From NCBI GenBank assembly GCA_017962705.1, contig JAGCUV010000070.1:61000-124999 (forward strand): a stretch of DNA of 64,000 nt, given 5' to 3'. Within the stretch, counting starts at the first letter, position 1, and the number at the start of each line of letters is the position of its first letter. The stretch comes from Bacteroidales bacterium (lineage in GTDB: Bacteria > Bacteroidota > Bacteroidia > Bacteroidales > UBA932). A program made the position numbers and the translations under genes. This document shows positions 1 through 8,566 of this stretch, piece by piece. Under the pieces are notes generated by a model. That model was not told where the DNA came from. It searched no databases and saw nothing but the letters and a program-made list of their open reading frames with translations.

Positions 1-383
1 TGATTGTGGCAGCTCTGGGCTACCTGATTATGGTCATCGCCTCCGTCAAACTGGTGTCCCCGATGGTGCTCCAGGGCGACCCGTCTCCCGACCGCGTCAG
101 TTGCGGCTACCTGATCGGCACCTACCTGGTCCTGACCTTCGCCGAACTGTTGCTCAGCCCGATGGGCATTTCCTTCGTGTCGAAAGTGGCTCCTCCGAAA
201 TACAAAGGCCTGATGATGGGTGGCTGGTTCGCCGCCACCGCCATCGGCAACTACCTCAGCAGCATCCCCTCCGCGCTTTGGAGCAAAGTTCCCCTCTGGG
301 CCAACTGGAGCATCCTGATGGGGCTTTGCCTGCTCAGCGCCGTGATGATGTTCGCGATGCTCAAGAAAATCGAGCGCATCTGA
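1..383 (+). CDS. POT/PTR-family proton-dependent peptide transporter, C-terminal part
   Basis: The reading frame is open from the window edge and ends at a TGA, so only about the last 127 residues are visible. They hold three to four hydrophobic helices and a late-helix pattern (FAELLLSPMGISFVSKVAP, then a GGWF stretch) that I recognise from proton-dependent oligopeptide transporters of the major facilitator superfamily. Known members import di- and tripeptides with protons across the inner membrane. The start lies outside the window. Substrate cannot be judged from this fragment; another MFS subfamily is possible. Confidence 0.75.
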   Translation, partial: IVAALGYLIMVIASVKLVSPMVLQGDPSPDRVSCGYLIGTYLVLTFAELLLSPMGISFVSKVAPPKYKGLMMGGWFAATAIGNYLSSIPSALWSKVPLWANWSILMGLCLLSAVMMFAMLKKIERI

Positions 384-415
384 TGCGGGTTTTTCGCGTG
401 TAAGACGCGGAAAAT

Positions 416-446
416 TTTGTATTTCCATTGAAAATCACTATCTTTG
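416..446 (+). promoter_or_regulatory. Bacteroidetes-type promoter for the rpsF operon
   Basis: TTTG at 416-419, a 19-nt spacer and TATCTTTG at 439-446 match the Bacteroidetes sigma-A consensus. It sits about 70 nt upstream of the rpsF ATG and just after the transporter stop. Confidence 0.75.
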
Positions 447-518
447 CAGCCGCTTTGGAAGGAAAATAGCCCGGAAAAAGCGGCTAAACTTTTTATTAAC
501 AATTATTTACAAAAACAA

Positions 519-857
519 ATGATCAAACAGTACGAGACCGTTTTCATTGCAACTCCCGTTTTGTCTGAGGCCCAGATGAAGGAAGCGGTTGCCAAGTACA
601 CGGATCTGATCACCGCCAACGGTGGCGAAATCGTGTACCAAGAGGACTGGGGTCGGAAGGAATTGGCTTATCCTATCCAGAAGATGACCTCCGGTTTTTA
701 TTATCTCATCGAGTTCAAGGCCGACACGCAGTTTGTCGATATCCTTGAGACCCAGTATCGCCGTGACGAGCGCATCATCCGCTTCCTCACCTTCGCGATG
801 GACAAAGACGCCGTGGCCTACGCCGAAAAGAGAAGGGCCAACAAACAAGCTGAATAA
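519..857 (+). CDS. rpsF: 30S ribosomal protein S6
   Basis: This 112-residue protein of the small ribosomal subunit pairs with S18 on the 30S platform. It begins [19 protein letters not shown] and contains the family's [10 protein letters not shown] segment, both characteristic of S6. The frame is open further upstream to 444, but that stretch would overlap the consensus promoter, so the ATG at 519 is chosen. It is followed at 12 nt by rpsR and then rplI, the usual S6-S18-L9 order. Length is normal for Bacteroidetes S6. Confidence 0.97.
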   Translation: MIKQYETVFIATPVLSEAQMKEAVAKYTDLITANGGEIVYQEDWGRKELAYPIQKMTSGFYYLIEFKADTQFVDILETQYRRDERIIRFLTFAMDKDAVAYAEKRRANKQAE

Positions 858-869
858 GGAGGAAAGATT

Positions 870-1136
870 ATGGCACAGAACAATGAAATCCGTTATCTGA
901 ACCCTCCCACAGTAGAGGTTCGCAAGAAGAAATATTGCCGTTTCAAAAAAGCCGGCATCAAATACGTTGATTACAAGGACGCTGAATTCCTCAAGAAGTT
1001 CCTCAACGAGCAGGGTAAGATTCTCCCCCGCCGCATCACCGGTACTTCCCTGAAATTCCAGCGGAAAGTGGCCCAGGCCGTCAAGCGTGCCCGGCACCTC
1101 GGTCTGCTTCCTTATGTAACCGACCTTATGAAATAA
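870..1136 (+). CDS. rpsR: 30S ribosomal protein S18
   Basis: An 88-residue basic protein that binds 16S rRNA together with S6. The segments [20 protein letters not shown] and ARHLGLLPY are the conserved S18 core. A purine-rich AGGAGG-like site (about 857-863) precedes the ATG. It lies between rpsF and rplI with short gaps and should be co-transcribed with them. Confidence 0.98.
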   Translation: MAQNNEIRYLNPPTVEVRKKKYCRFKKAGIKYVDYKDAEFLKKFLNEQGKILPRRITGTSLKFQRKVAQAVKRARHLGLLPYVTDLMK

Positions 1137-1150
1137 AGGAGGACTGCGTT

Positions 1151-1591
1151 ATGGAGATTATTTTGAAGAAAGATGTTGCCAACCTCGGCAACGCTGACGA
1201 AATCGTCAACGTCAAGACCGGATACGCGGTCAACTACTTGATTCCCCAGGGATACGCCATCCTCGCCACCGCTTCCGCCAAGAAGGTGCTTGCCGAGAAC
1301 ATCCGCCAACGCGCCCACAAAGAAGCGAAGTTCATTGCCGATGCCGAGGCGCTCGCCGCCAAATTGAACGAAGTGACCGTACAGGTCAGCGCCAAGGTGA
1401 GCGAAGCCGGCAAACTCTTCGGCGCCATCACCGCCGCCCAGGTGGCCGAGGCCCTCGCCGCCAAGGGGTTCGAAGTGGACAAGAAGAACATCACCCTCGA
1501 GGCCGTAAAAGAACTCGGCACCTATGAGGCTTCCGTCAAATGCTACAAGAGCGTGAAGGGAACCGTCAAGGTCGAGGTTGTTGCAGAGTAA
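1151..1591 (+). CDS. rplI: 50S ribosomal protein L9
   Basis: A 146-residue large-subunit protein with the standard L9 plan: an N-terminal rRNA-binding domain (MEIILKKDVANLGNADEIV, then GYAVNYLIPQGYA), a long connecting helix rich in Ala and Lys, and a C-terminal domain with the KLFGAITAAQVAEAL motif. An AAGGAGG Shine-Dalgarno-like stretch lies just upstream. A terminator hairpin follows, so this is probably the last gene of the operon. Confidence 0.98.
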   Translation: MEIILKKDVANLGNADEIVNVKTGYAVNYLIPQGYAILATASAKKVLAENIRQRAHKEAKFIADAEALAAKLNEVTVQVSAKVSEAGKLFGAITAAQVAEALAAKGFEVDKKNITLEAVKELGTYEASVKCYKSVKGTVKVEVVAE

Positions 1592-1609
1592 TTTGCAATT
1601 GCTGGATAG

Positions 1610-1638
1610 AAGGCCGGCAGCAATGTCGGCCTTTTTTT
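1610..1638 (+). terminator. Intrinsic terminator after rplI
   Basis: The arms AAGGCCG and CGGCCTT form a stem around a GCAGCAATGT loop, followed at once by a run of T. It separates the ribosomal protein operon from ssrA. Confidence 0.85.
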
Positions 1639-1650
1639 ACTGAAAAATTC

Positions 1651-2049
1651 GGGGCTGCTTTGGTTTTGACAGCGCTGATATCGGACAGTAAGCACGTCGG
1701 GCGTGGGAGTTTGGCCCGTTAATCCCAGACTTCGCATTTTTTAGTTGCCAACAACAACTATGCACTCGCTGCCTGATCAACCAGGTTGACAAGGCTTAAT
1801 CGGGTCGGCCAAGGCTGCCGGTCTGACGAGTATCCCGCCATTCTTTAGGCCTGTTATGGATGGCATACGGGGTATCATTCAAACGGGATGCACAAGGCGG
1901 ATGCCTCTGCCGTCTTGCCAAGATTCAGGGGATAAGCTTCGGGTAGCCCGTCTTCCGGCAGCCCGCTGACGAAAACCCAAGGAAGACTAAACGTGTAGAA
2001 AGCTGCCTGGTGCGACGTTTGGACGGCGGTTCGAGTCCGCCCAGCTCCA
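1651..2049 (+). ncRNA. ssrA: Transfer-messenger RNA (tmRNA)
   Basis: The RNA opens with GGGGCTGCTTTGGTTTTGAC and closes with a TTCGAGTCC T-arm and CAGCTCCA, which pairs with the 5' GGGGCTG as in all tmRNAs. It rescues stalled ribosomes. The tag reading frame is at 1747-1776: after TAGTT, the resume codon GCC begins ANNNYALAA followed by TGA, so the full tag including the tRNA-borne Ala would be A-ANNNYALAA. The YALAA end is the protease signal typical of Bacteroidetes and E. coli. The CCA end is not fully encoded (CAA in the DNA). SmpB, its partner protein, is not in the window. Confidence 0.95.
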
Positions 2050-2085
2050 CAAAAAAGAGACCGGATGGTCTCTTTTTTGTGGAGC
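2044..2085 (+). terminator. tmRNA terminator: long perfect hairpin that includes the mature 3' end
   Basis: A perfect 19-bp inverted repeat (2044-2062 and 2067-2085) with a GGAT loop. The left arm begins with the last bases of tmRNA (GCTCCAC) and continues through AAAAAAGAGACC; the right arm carries GGTCTCTTTTTT and then GTGGAGC. The T run serves as the terminator tail, while the extra outer seven pairs mirror the tmRNA 3' end. Confidence 0.85.
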
Positions 2086-2180
2086 ATTCGCTCCTTTAAC
2101 CCCCGTCCGCTATCGCGGACACCCCCTGCAATATGGCAGGTGTGCCCAGTCCCCTCTTCGAGATAGGGACCAGGCACACC
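2086..2180. repeat. Hairpin-rich intergenic element after tmRNA
   Basis: Starts with a TTTAACCCCC stretch and then holds GTCCGC-TATC-GCGGAC (2105-2120), CCTGC/GCAGG (2125-2140) and a longer imperfect hairpin GTGCC...GGCAC (2142-2178). No gene is seen. A related TTTAACCCCTGTCC segment follows tRNA-Cys at about 60774, suggesting a small dispersed repeat family. Confidence 0.5.
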
Positions 2181-2217
2181 CGCCTATGACACTCCCGCCT
2201 CGGATAAACAAATGGAA

Positions 2218-2249
2218 TTTGTTTTTCTCTCGGCTTATTCGTATCTTTG
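2218..2249 (+). promoter_or_regulatory. Bacteroidetes-type promoter for thioredoxin
   Basis: TTTG at 2218-2221, a 20-nt spacer and TATCTTTG at 2242-2249, about 50 nt before the ATG. Confidence 0.75.
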
Positions 2250-2298
2250 AAGGCGGCAGCGACACAAAATGATTGTAAAACTATAAAAATAAAGAATT

Positions 2299-2655
2299 AT
2301 GGCTACTGTACACATTGGTAAAGCGGACTTTTTGAAAAAGGTCTGGAATTTTGAGGCAGATGCGAAGAATTGGAAATTTCTTGGCGACAAACCGGCGATT
2401 GTAGATTTCTATGCGACCTGGTGCGGACCGTGCCAGATGCTCTCCCCTGTTCTGGAAGAACTGTCCAACGAATACGCCGGGAAGATTGATATCTATAAGG
2501 TAGATACGGACGAAGAGGAAGAATTGGCCGGCGTGTTCGGCATCACGAGCATCCCCACGCTGATCTTCTGCCCCAAGAACGGCGAGCCGCAAATGGCCAA
2601 AGGCGCGCTCCCCAAAGAACAGCTCAAAAGCGCCATCGAGGCCCTGCTGAAATAA
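2299..2655 (+). CDS. trxA: Thioredoxin
   Basis: A 118-residue cytoplasmic thiol-disulfide reductant without signal peptide. The active site is WCGPC (Cys42 and Cys45), preceded by VDFYAT; the cis-proline loop is SIPTLIF. It has a slightly longer N-terminus than E. coli TrxA. The gene has its own consensus promoter and ends at a convergent terminator. The thioredoxin fold and active site are certain; whether it is the main thioredoxin or a paralogue is not known from the window. Confidence 0.93.
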   Translation: MATVHIGKADFLKKVWNFEADAKNWKFLGDKPAIVDFYATWCGPCQMLSPVLEELSNEYAGKIDIYKVDTDEEEELAGVFGITSIPTLIFCPKNGEPQMAKGALPKEQLKSAIEALLK

Positions 2656-2663
2656 ACCCTGCG

Positions 2664-2764
2664 CATAGAGATGCCCGGTCGCAGCCGGGCATGACGGAAA
2701 AGATGTCTGTGCGTCACCCCCGACATGATCGGGGGTCTGATCCCGGTCGAAGCCGGGCATGAAC
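2664..2764. repeat. Cluster of three REP-like palindromes
   Basis: Three short palindromes in tandem: ATGCCCGG-TCGCA-GCCGGGCAT near 2670-2693, CCCCCG-ACATGAT-CGGGGG near 2717-2735, and CCCGG-TCGAA-GCCGGG near 2742-2758. Read on the minus strand the first and third share the pattern CGTCATGCCCGGCT...GACCGGG. The same family recurs inside hemW (12930) and, as a variant, at 32240. Confidence 0.75.
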
Positions 2765-2767
2765 CAA

Positions 2768-2798
2768 AAATGACCTGCTGAAATTCGGCAGGTCATTT
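2768..2798. terminator. Bidirectional terminator between trxA and the next lipoprotein gene
   Basis: AAATGACCTGC and GCAGGTCATTT pair around a TGAAATTCG loop, with A-rich and T-rich flanks on either side. It lies between convergent genes and can serve both. Confidence 0.75.
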
Positions 2799-2812
2799 CT
2801 CATATTAAATAT

Positions 2813-4702
2813 CTAACGATATAAGACATTGAAATAATATACATACGTACGAGGGCCTGTCGCTGCGTACTCGTATTGGATACGGAACTGGCGGAGACTG
2901 TTTGTCATCGTAGTATTTAACGTCGACTCATAAACCGCTTCACTCTTCAAATCTTTTCTATACAACTCATGTTTGTCATCCTGTAATGAAATAAAAAGCT
3001 TCCCATGCACACTCGCCCCCAGAAAGACATATTTATTCCTCACAACTTTAGTAGAAACGCTGACCTCGATGTTTTCAGGAATATCAAATGAAGGACTGCC
3101 AATTCTGGGAAAATTTGCAGCAGAATAATATAAGTCCACACAATCACTTTTCCAAGTAATTGTTCCCTCCATCTTTGACCAAGGATGAGCCCCAGAGTTG
3201 GTCGGCGGGGAAACCCGATAAGGCAAGCCCGTCACATGGAGATCCCGAGAAGCATTTCCGGTGACTCCGTCGAAAGTACAGGTCGCGGTGAGGGTGTGTT
3301 TGCCCCAACTCTGGCCAGTCTTGTTGCCGATATTCACACTATTGCCAGAGAAGGTAGATGACACGCCATCGTAAGTATAGGACCAGGAGGCCGTATACTT
3401 CTCGCTATTGAGCAGGTCGTTCGCCACATTCACCTTTACGGAAAGCTCATAAACCGTCTCGGCATTCAACTTATTGGCTTCAGAAGCACCACCGGTGCGA
3501 CCGTTGGTCTTGGCATATTCGTCATAACTGCAATATCCTCCCAGCGTCACGCTAACCGAAGGGGCCGGAGCCGTAGCGGTTCCGGTAAGCTGTTTGACCG
3601 CACCGCTCTTGGAGGTGTATTGGGCCACGATGTTATACTGTCCTTGCGGCAGATAAGTCCATTCATTCGCCACGGACATCGTACCGGAAGAAGCGCTCAG
3701 ACGACGCACCACCGTACCATCCGGACGGCGCAGCTCAACGCTCCAAGCCGTAATCATCGACGCCCACTCGTCATCCACGGAAATCGGGGAAAGCACCGCC
3801 GTAGAGCCGCTGAGTTCCCCGTTGGTGGTCGTATGCGTAATCGTCACCACCGGCGTAACATCCAGCACCAGGCCCACCGTGCCAAGCGCATACAATCCGC
3901 CCGCTGCGAGCTGCATCGAATTCGGATTGACAGCCGTATATTCCTTGCCCGAAGCGGTCTTGACACGGAAACTGAAACCGGAAGGATAAGAACCCGGTGC
4001 AACCACCGCATAATAAGCCGCACCCGCCGCCAAGGACTCGACACCCACGGTCACGCTGGAAGAACCGTCGACCGACAGGGAACCGCTTCCCACATTCAGC
4101 GTAGCCGTACCGGCAATCGCCTTCCCGTCGCGGGAAGTCACGACCACCTGCTGCGCACCGTCCACATAGGAGGGCATTTTGAAGGAAATGACCGCGCAAA
4201 GGTTCTGCATCTGAAGTCCGCCCACAACGCTCCCCGCGCCCGGAACGATATCCGCCTGTCCGAAGGCCAGGGCAGCGCCATTGGCAAAAGAGCCGAGGGT
4301 CGCGGTCTGGGAAACCGGCAAGGTGGTCACCAGATTCGTGCCGTCAAATGTGGCCGCCGCATCATAAGGATACAACGCATAGATATGGGTAGCATTAAGA
4401 TGAACCTCTCCGCTGAATTGGGATTGAGAGGCATCCGCCTGGATGGTGCCGTCAAAACGATGCCCGCCGCAAGCGGAACGGTCATCGAACACGACGAGGG
4501 CGTCGCCTTCGGACCAATGCACCACGGAACCATCTTCCGCAGCCATCACGGTCTTGACCGCCGCTTTGGACGCGGGAATGGTCAACGAAGTCAAGGGTTC
4601 CTGCGACACAAGCGAGGAATCCGTCATATTTTCTTTGGAACAGGAAATAGCCGCAACAAGCGAAACGGCGGCAAAAGAAAGAAAATAGAAAAACCGTTTC
4701 AT
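2813..4702 (-). CDS. Fimbrillin-like surface lipoprotein
   Basis: A predicted lipoprotein of about 629 residues. With the start at 4702 (an adjacent ATG lies at 4705) it begins MKRFFYFLSFAAVSLVAAIS and then Cys, a clear lipobox. The frame stays open upstream but would add a basic non-signal leader. The N-terminal half has patterns of Bacteroidales fimbrillin-like proteins: HWSEGDALVVFDD, then IYALYPYD and a LPVSQTATLGSF stretch. The C-terminal half looks like a series of Ig-like beta domains and I cannot assign it. Its likely place is the outer membrane surface. A TAACTTTG promoter-like box lies about 180 nt upstream. It stands alone, convergent with trxA; function is unknown. Confidence 0.8.
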   Translation of the reverse strand: MKRFFYFLSFAAVSLVAAISCSKENMTDSSLVSQEPLTSLTIPASKAAVKTVMAAEDGSVVHWSEGDALVVFDDRSACGGHRFDGTIQADASQSQFSGEVHLNATHIYALYPYDAAATFDGTNLVTTLPVSQTATLGSFANGAALAFGQADIVPGAGSVVGGLQMQNLCAVISFKMPSYVDGAQQVVVTSRDGKAIAGTATLNVGSGSLSVDGSSSVTVGVESLAAGAAYYAVVAPGSYPSGFSFRVKTASGKEYTAVNPNSMQLAAGGLYALGTVGLVLDVTPVVTITHTTTNGELSGSTAVLSPISVDDEWASMITAWSVELRRPDGTVVRRLSASSGTMSVANEWTYLPQGQYNIVAQYTSKSGAVKQLTGTATAPAPSVSVTLGGYCSYDEYAKTNGRTGGASEANKLNAETVYELSVKVNVANDLLNSEKYTASWSYTYDGVSSTFSGNSVNIGNKTGQSWGKHTLTATCTFDGVTGNASRDLHVTGLPYRVSPPTNSGAHPWSKMEGTITWKSDCVDLYYSAANFPRIGSPSFDIPENIEVSVSTKVVRNKYVFLGASVHGKLFISLQDDKHELYRKDLKSEAVYESTLNTTMTNSLRQFRIQYEYAATGPRTYVYYFNVLYR

Positions 4703-4946
4703 CATTCCATCCCTCGAATAAATCATCATACAAAGAAGAGGTGGTCTGTCCATGCCCGGAAAACGGGCTCTGGCACAGAGGCGCCTGCGTAACGTCACAC
4801 GCAACAACTTTACACACAGGACTTTTGTAAACTGAGAAAGTCATAGTTATCTAATCGTTTAGGTTTCGGTTTTTAAACCGGCCGCAAAGTTACAATTTTT
4901 TTTAAAACATAGAAAAAAATCCTTCATTTTTAAAAAGGAAGAATCA
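4703..4946 (-). promoter_or_regulatory. Upstream region of the fimbrillin-like gene with a -7 box
   Basis: On the minus strand TAACTTTG (4885-4892) matches the Bacteroidetes -7 element, though no good -33 TTTG is placed correctly. Between it and the start codon is a leader of about 180 nt with a GGTTT/AAACC inverted repeat near 4862-4879. No coding sequence is seen here. Confidence 0.4.
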
Positions 4947-7739
4947 CTAAAGAACGAGACATTCTTTGAGAAAAGGACCGGTCACGGAAGCGGGATGGGC
5001 CGCCAACTCTTCGGGCGTGCCCTGCGCAACGATAGTACCGCCCTTCTGACCACCGTCCGGACCCATATCGATGAGGTAATCCATACTCTTGAGCACATCC
5101 AGATTGTGCTCGATTACCAGCACACTGTTGCCCTGCGCAACCAGCCGCCGCAGCGCATCTAGCAAAATGCGCACATCCTCAAAGTGCAGCCCGGTCGTCG
5201 GTTCATCCAGCACATACAGCGTTTTGCCCGTGCCGGTACGCCCAAGTTCCGCCGCCAGTTTCATCCGCTGCGACTCCCCTCCCGAAAGCGTGACGCTGGA
5301 CTGGCCCAGACGGATATAGCCCAGTCCGATTTCCTTCATCGCCCGAATGCGCTGCTCAATCTTCGGAACTTTCTCGAAAAATTCGCAAGCCTCCGAAATG
5401 GGCATTTCCAACACATCTCCGATGCTCTTCCCCTTATATTTGACGGCCAGTGTCGCCTCGTTGTAGCGTTTGCCGGCACATTCCGGGCAAATGATATTCA
5501 CCGAAGGCAGATAATTCATCTCGACGATGCGCAGCCCCACGCCCTTGCAGGCCTCGCAACGCCCGCCCGGCACATTGAACGAGAAACGTCCCGACTTGAA
5601 GCCCCGGGCCTTGGCATCCGGCGTGCTCTCAAAAAGAGCGCGGATATCCGAGAAAACGCCCGTGAAGGTGGCCGGATTGCTGCGGGGTGTCTTTCCGATA
5701 GGTGATTGATCCACCACCACGATTTTATCCAACGACTCAATCCCCGTCAACGATTCGTAAGGCAGGGATTTTACTTTGGAATGGGCCCATCGCGCCGTCA
5801 GGACGGGTACGAGGGTTTCCGTAATCAAAGAAGACTTGCCGCTGCCGCTCACGCCGCACACGCCGACCAGGCAGCCCAAGGGCAGGTTCAAAGTGACATT
5901 CTTCAGATTATTACCCGTACAACCGCTCAAAGTCAAGAAGCGGCCATTTCCTATCTCGCGACGGGATGGAACGGCTATCGCTTTTGCTCCCCGCAAATAT
6001 TGCAGCGTAATGGAGCTCGTCGCCCCCGCAGCCCCGTGCGAACCTGACGCAAAAACAGCCGCGTCCAGCGCCTCTGACGCCGGTCCGTTGTAACAGATTT
6101 CTCCCCCGTTCTCGCCGGCTCCCGGCCCTACATCCACCAGCCAGTCCGCCGCCAGCATCGTCTCGGCATCGTGCTCCACCACCATCACGCTGTTGCCTTC
6201 GTCCCGCAACATTTTCAGGGACGCAATCAATTTGCGATTGTCGCGCTGATGCAGTCCAATGGAAGGTTCGTCCAAAATATAGAGTACATTGACCAATTTG
6301 GAACCCACCTGGGTAGCCAGACGGATGCGCTGGGATTCTCCGCCCGAAAGCGAAGCCGTCGCCCGGCTCAGAGAAAGATATTCCAACCCCACATTGACCA
6401 GAAAGCCTACCCGGTCGCGCAGCTCGCGCAAAATATCGTGGGCCACCGTTCGCTCGCGTTCACCCAGCCGGTCGTCCAAGCCGTTCAGCCACTCCTGCAG
6501 CGCATCGATTTGCATTTCCGACACCTCGGTGATGGTCTTTCCATCTATCTTGAAATACGATGCTTCCTTATTCAGACGCGTGCCCTTGCACTCAGGACAG
6601 AGTTGCTTGTCTTCGATATGATCCACCAGTCCGTCGAAACTCTCCATCGTAGCGTTGATACCCTCCCCGACGCGGAACAATTCTTCCGAGCCAAAAATAA
6701 TATGGGACAGCGCTTCTTGGGGGATCTCCGCAATCGGGTCGTAGATGCTGAATCCGTATTTGCGGGCGATGGCGCGAATCATATCGAATTTTTTGTTGTT
6801 CTGCAACTTACCCAGCGGAAGAATACCGCCGTCGGCGATGCTCACGCCCGCATCGGGCACAATGGATTCCATACGGACATCGCTGATGAGCCCGAGTCCC
6901 TTGCAATAGGGACAATAGCCTTGCGGCGAGTTGAAAGAGAAGGTAAAGGGCTGGGGCTGCGGAAGCGAAATGCCGCTTTCTTCGCAGACCAGGTTTTTGG
7001 ACAGATAGGAAATAGAGCCGTCCTCTGCGTCCAGTACCATCAGGGAACCTTTGCCGTCGTGCAGGGCGCTGACCACGGAACGACGGATACGCAGGCGGTC
7101 GTCAGTTGAAGGTTTGAGCCTATCCACCACCAGTTCGATGAAATGGTTTTTGTAGCGGTCCACCGTCTCGACGGCCGCCAATTCCACGATTTCTCCGTCA
7201 ATACGGATATCCGTGAAACCGCGCCGGCGCATACGGGCGAACAGTTCCTTGTAATGTCCCTTACGGCCGGCCACGAGCGGAGCGAGCAAGTAGCATTTGC
7301 GCCCCTCGTATCGCTGGAGAATGAGATCTACCATCTGCTCGTCGGTGTAGCGCACCATCGGCTTGCCCGTGGCGGGCGAATAGGCCGTGGAAGCTTTGGC
7401 GTAGAGCAGACGCAGAAAATCGTAGATTTCCGTTATGGTCCCGACGGTGGAACGGGGGTTGTTGCCCGTCGTCTTTTGTTCGATGGCGATGATCGGGCTG
7501 AGCCCCTCGATGGTTTCAACGGGCGGTTTGTCAAGGTAGCCGATGAAATGTTTGGCATAGGGAGAGAGGGTGTCGAGGTAACGGCGGCGGCCTTCGGCAT
7601 AGATGGTGTCAAAGGCCAGGGACGATTTGCCGCTGCCGCTCAAGCCGGTCACCACCACGAAAGCGTCCCGCGGAATATCCAGACTCACATGCTTCAGATT
7701 GTTCGCTGAAGCCCCCTCTATATGTATCACCTTGCTCAT
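4947..7739 (-). CDS. uvrA: Excinuclease ABC subunit A
   Basis: A 930-residue damage-recognition ATPase of nucleotide excision repair, which loads UvrB on damaged DNA. Two ABC modules are present: Walker [10 protein letters not shown] near residue 32 and GVSGSGKSS in the second half, each with an LSGGESQR signature ([16 protein letters not shown] and [15 protein letters not shown]). Both CxxC zinc-binding pairs are visible (CPYC/CPEC and CEAC/CPEC). Length is close to the usual 940. The linker before the second ABC module is variable. Bacteroidetes often carry two UvrA paralogues; this one could be either. Confidence 0.95.
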   Translation of the reverse strand: MSKVIHIEGASANNLKHVSLDIPRDAFVVVTGLSGSGKSSLAFDTIYAEGRRRYLDTLSPYAKHFIGYLDKPPVETIEGLSPIIAIEQKTTGNNPRSTVGTITEIYDFLRLLYAKASTAYSPATGKPMVRYTDEQMVDLILQRYEGRKCYLLAPLVAGRKGHYKELFARMRRRGFTDIRIDGEIVELAAVETVDRYKNHFIELVVDRLKPSTDDRLRIRRSVVSALHDGKGSLMVLDAEDGSISYLSKNLVCEESGISLPQPQPFTFSFNSPQGYCPYCKGLGLISDVRMESIVPDAGVSIADGGILPLGKLQNNKKFDMIRAIARKYGFSIYDPIAEIPQEALSHIIFGSEELFRVGEGINATMESFDGLVDHIEDKQLCPECKGTRLNKEASYFKIDGKTITEVSEMQIDALQEWLNGLDDRLGERERTVAHDILRELRDRVGFLVNVGLEYLSLSRATASLSGGESQRIRLATQVGSKLVNVLYILDEPSIGLHQRDNRKLIASLKMLRDEGNSVMVVEHDAETMLAADWLVDVGPGAGENGGEICYNGPASEALDAAVFASGSHGAAGATSSITLQYLRGAKAIAVPSRREIGNGRFLTLSGCTGNNLKNVTLNLPLGCLVGVCGVSGSGKSSLITETLVPVLTARWAHSKVKSLPYESLTGIESLDKIVVVDQSPIGKTPRSNPATFTGVFSDIRALFESTPDAKARGFKSGRFSFNVPGGRCEACKGVGLRIVEMNYLPSVNIICPECAGKRYNEATLAVKYKGKSIGDVLEMPISEACEFFEKVPKIEQRIRAMKEIGLGYIRLGQSSVTLSGGESQRMKLAAELGRTGTGKTLYVLDEPTTGLHFEDVRILLDALRRLVAQGNSVLVIEHNLDVLKSMDYLIDMGPDGGQKGGTIVAQGTPEELAAHPASVTGPFLKECLVL

Positions 7740-7900
7740 TTCATTCGCTATTGCAATTATTCCTTATGCTTTACATTTACTATTGTAGAATAGGCTGTAC
7801 TCCCTTTCCGGCCTGTGCCACCCTCGGCACCATAAGAGGGAGGGGCCCAAAACTTGTTTTGGGAGGGGTCGCGAAGCGACGGTCGAGGAAAGGGAGCAGC

Positions 7901-8566
7901 CTATTCTTCTTCATACGGTTCGTTGAAGGGCTGCAGAAACGGGTTAGTCGCACGCTCGACGGCAATGGAAGTAGAGGGTCCATGCCCCGGAAACACCTCA
8001 ATTTCTCCGTCCAGCGGCAGCAACTTTGTCTGTATGCTCTCCATCAACTGGTCATAATCCCCATTTCCCAAGTCCGTGCGTCCGATGGTTCCCGCAAAAA
8101 GCGTATCCCCGCTGATGAGCAAGCGCCCCTTGCGGTCGAGATAACACACACTGCCGGGACTGTGCCCGGGCGTAGCCAGCACCTCCAGTTCCATATCTCC
8201 GAAATGCAGAACTTCCCCATCATGAATATCCCGCATCGGCACATCCAGGCTCGGCACACGCTGTCCGAGAAAATGACAGTTCTTTTCCAGTCCCTCGATG
8301 ACCGGTGCCTCGGCAAAGGAAAAATAGACCGGCAGCCCGCCGAAATCATCAGAAAGTTCCTTCACCCCCTCGATGTGATCGAAATGCGCGTGCGTCAGCA
8401 AAATGGCAAGCGGTCGCAAACCGGCCGTCCGGAAAAAGAGATAAAGCGACTTCTTTTCTTCGGGTTCATAAAAAGAGGCGTCCACCACAACACAGTCCGG
8501 TCCCTTTTCCCACAAAACCGCACAGCAGGCCCGCAGAACGCCGAAATGGAAACATTTTATATTCAT
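7901..8566 (-). CDS. MBL-fold metallo-hydrolase, glyoxalase II-like
   Basis: A 221-residue metallo-beta-lactamase-fold hydrolase. The metal ligands are all visible: THAHFDH (His59, His61, Asp63, His64), His135 in TPGHSPGS, Asp154 in ISGDTLF and His195 in FPGHGP. The spacing matches the hydroxyacylglutathione hydrolase group, which cleaves thioesters, but the glutathione-binding C-terminal helical domain is absent, so the substrate is open. Its ATG overlaps the 3' end of the aminopeptidase P gene by 4 nt, which implies translational coupling. The downstream 160 bp hold only short inverted repeats. Confidence 0.85.
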   Translation of the reverse strand: MNIKCFHFGVLRACCAVLWEKGPDCVVVDASFYEPEEKKSLYLFFRTAGLRPLAILLTHAHFDHIEGVKELSDDFGGLPVYFSFAEAPVIEGLEKNCHFLGQRVPSLDVPMRDIHDGEVLHFGDMELEVLATPGHSPGSVCYLDRKGRLLISGDTLFAGTIGRTDLGNGDYDQLMESIQTKLLPLDGEIEVFPGHGPSTSIAVERATNPFLQPFNEPYEEE

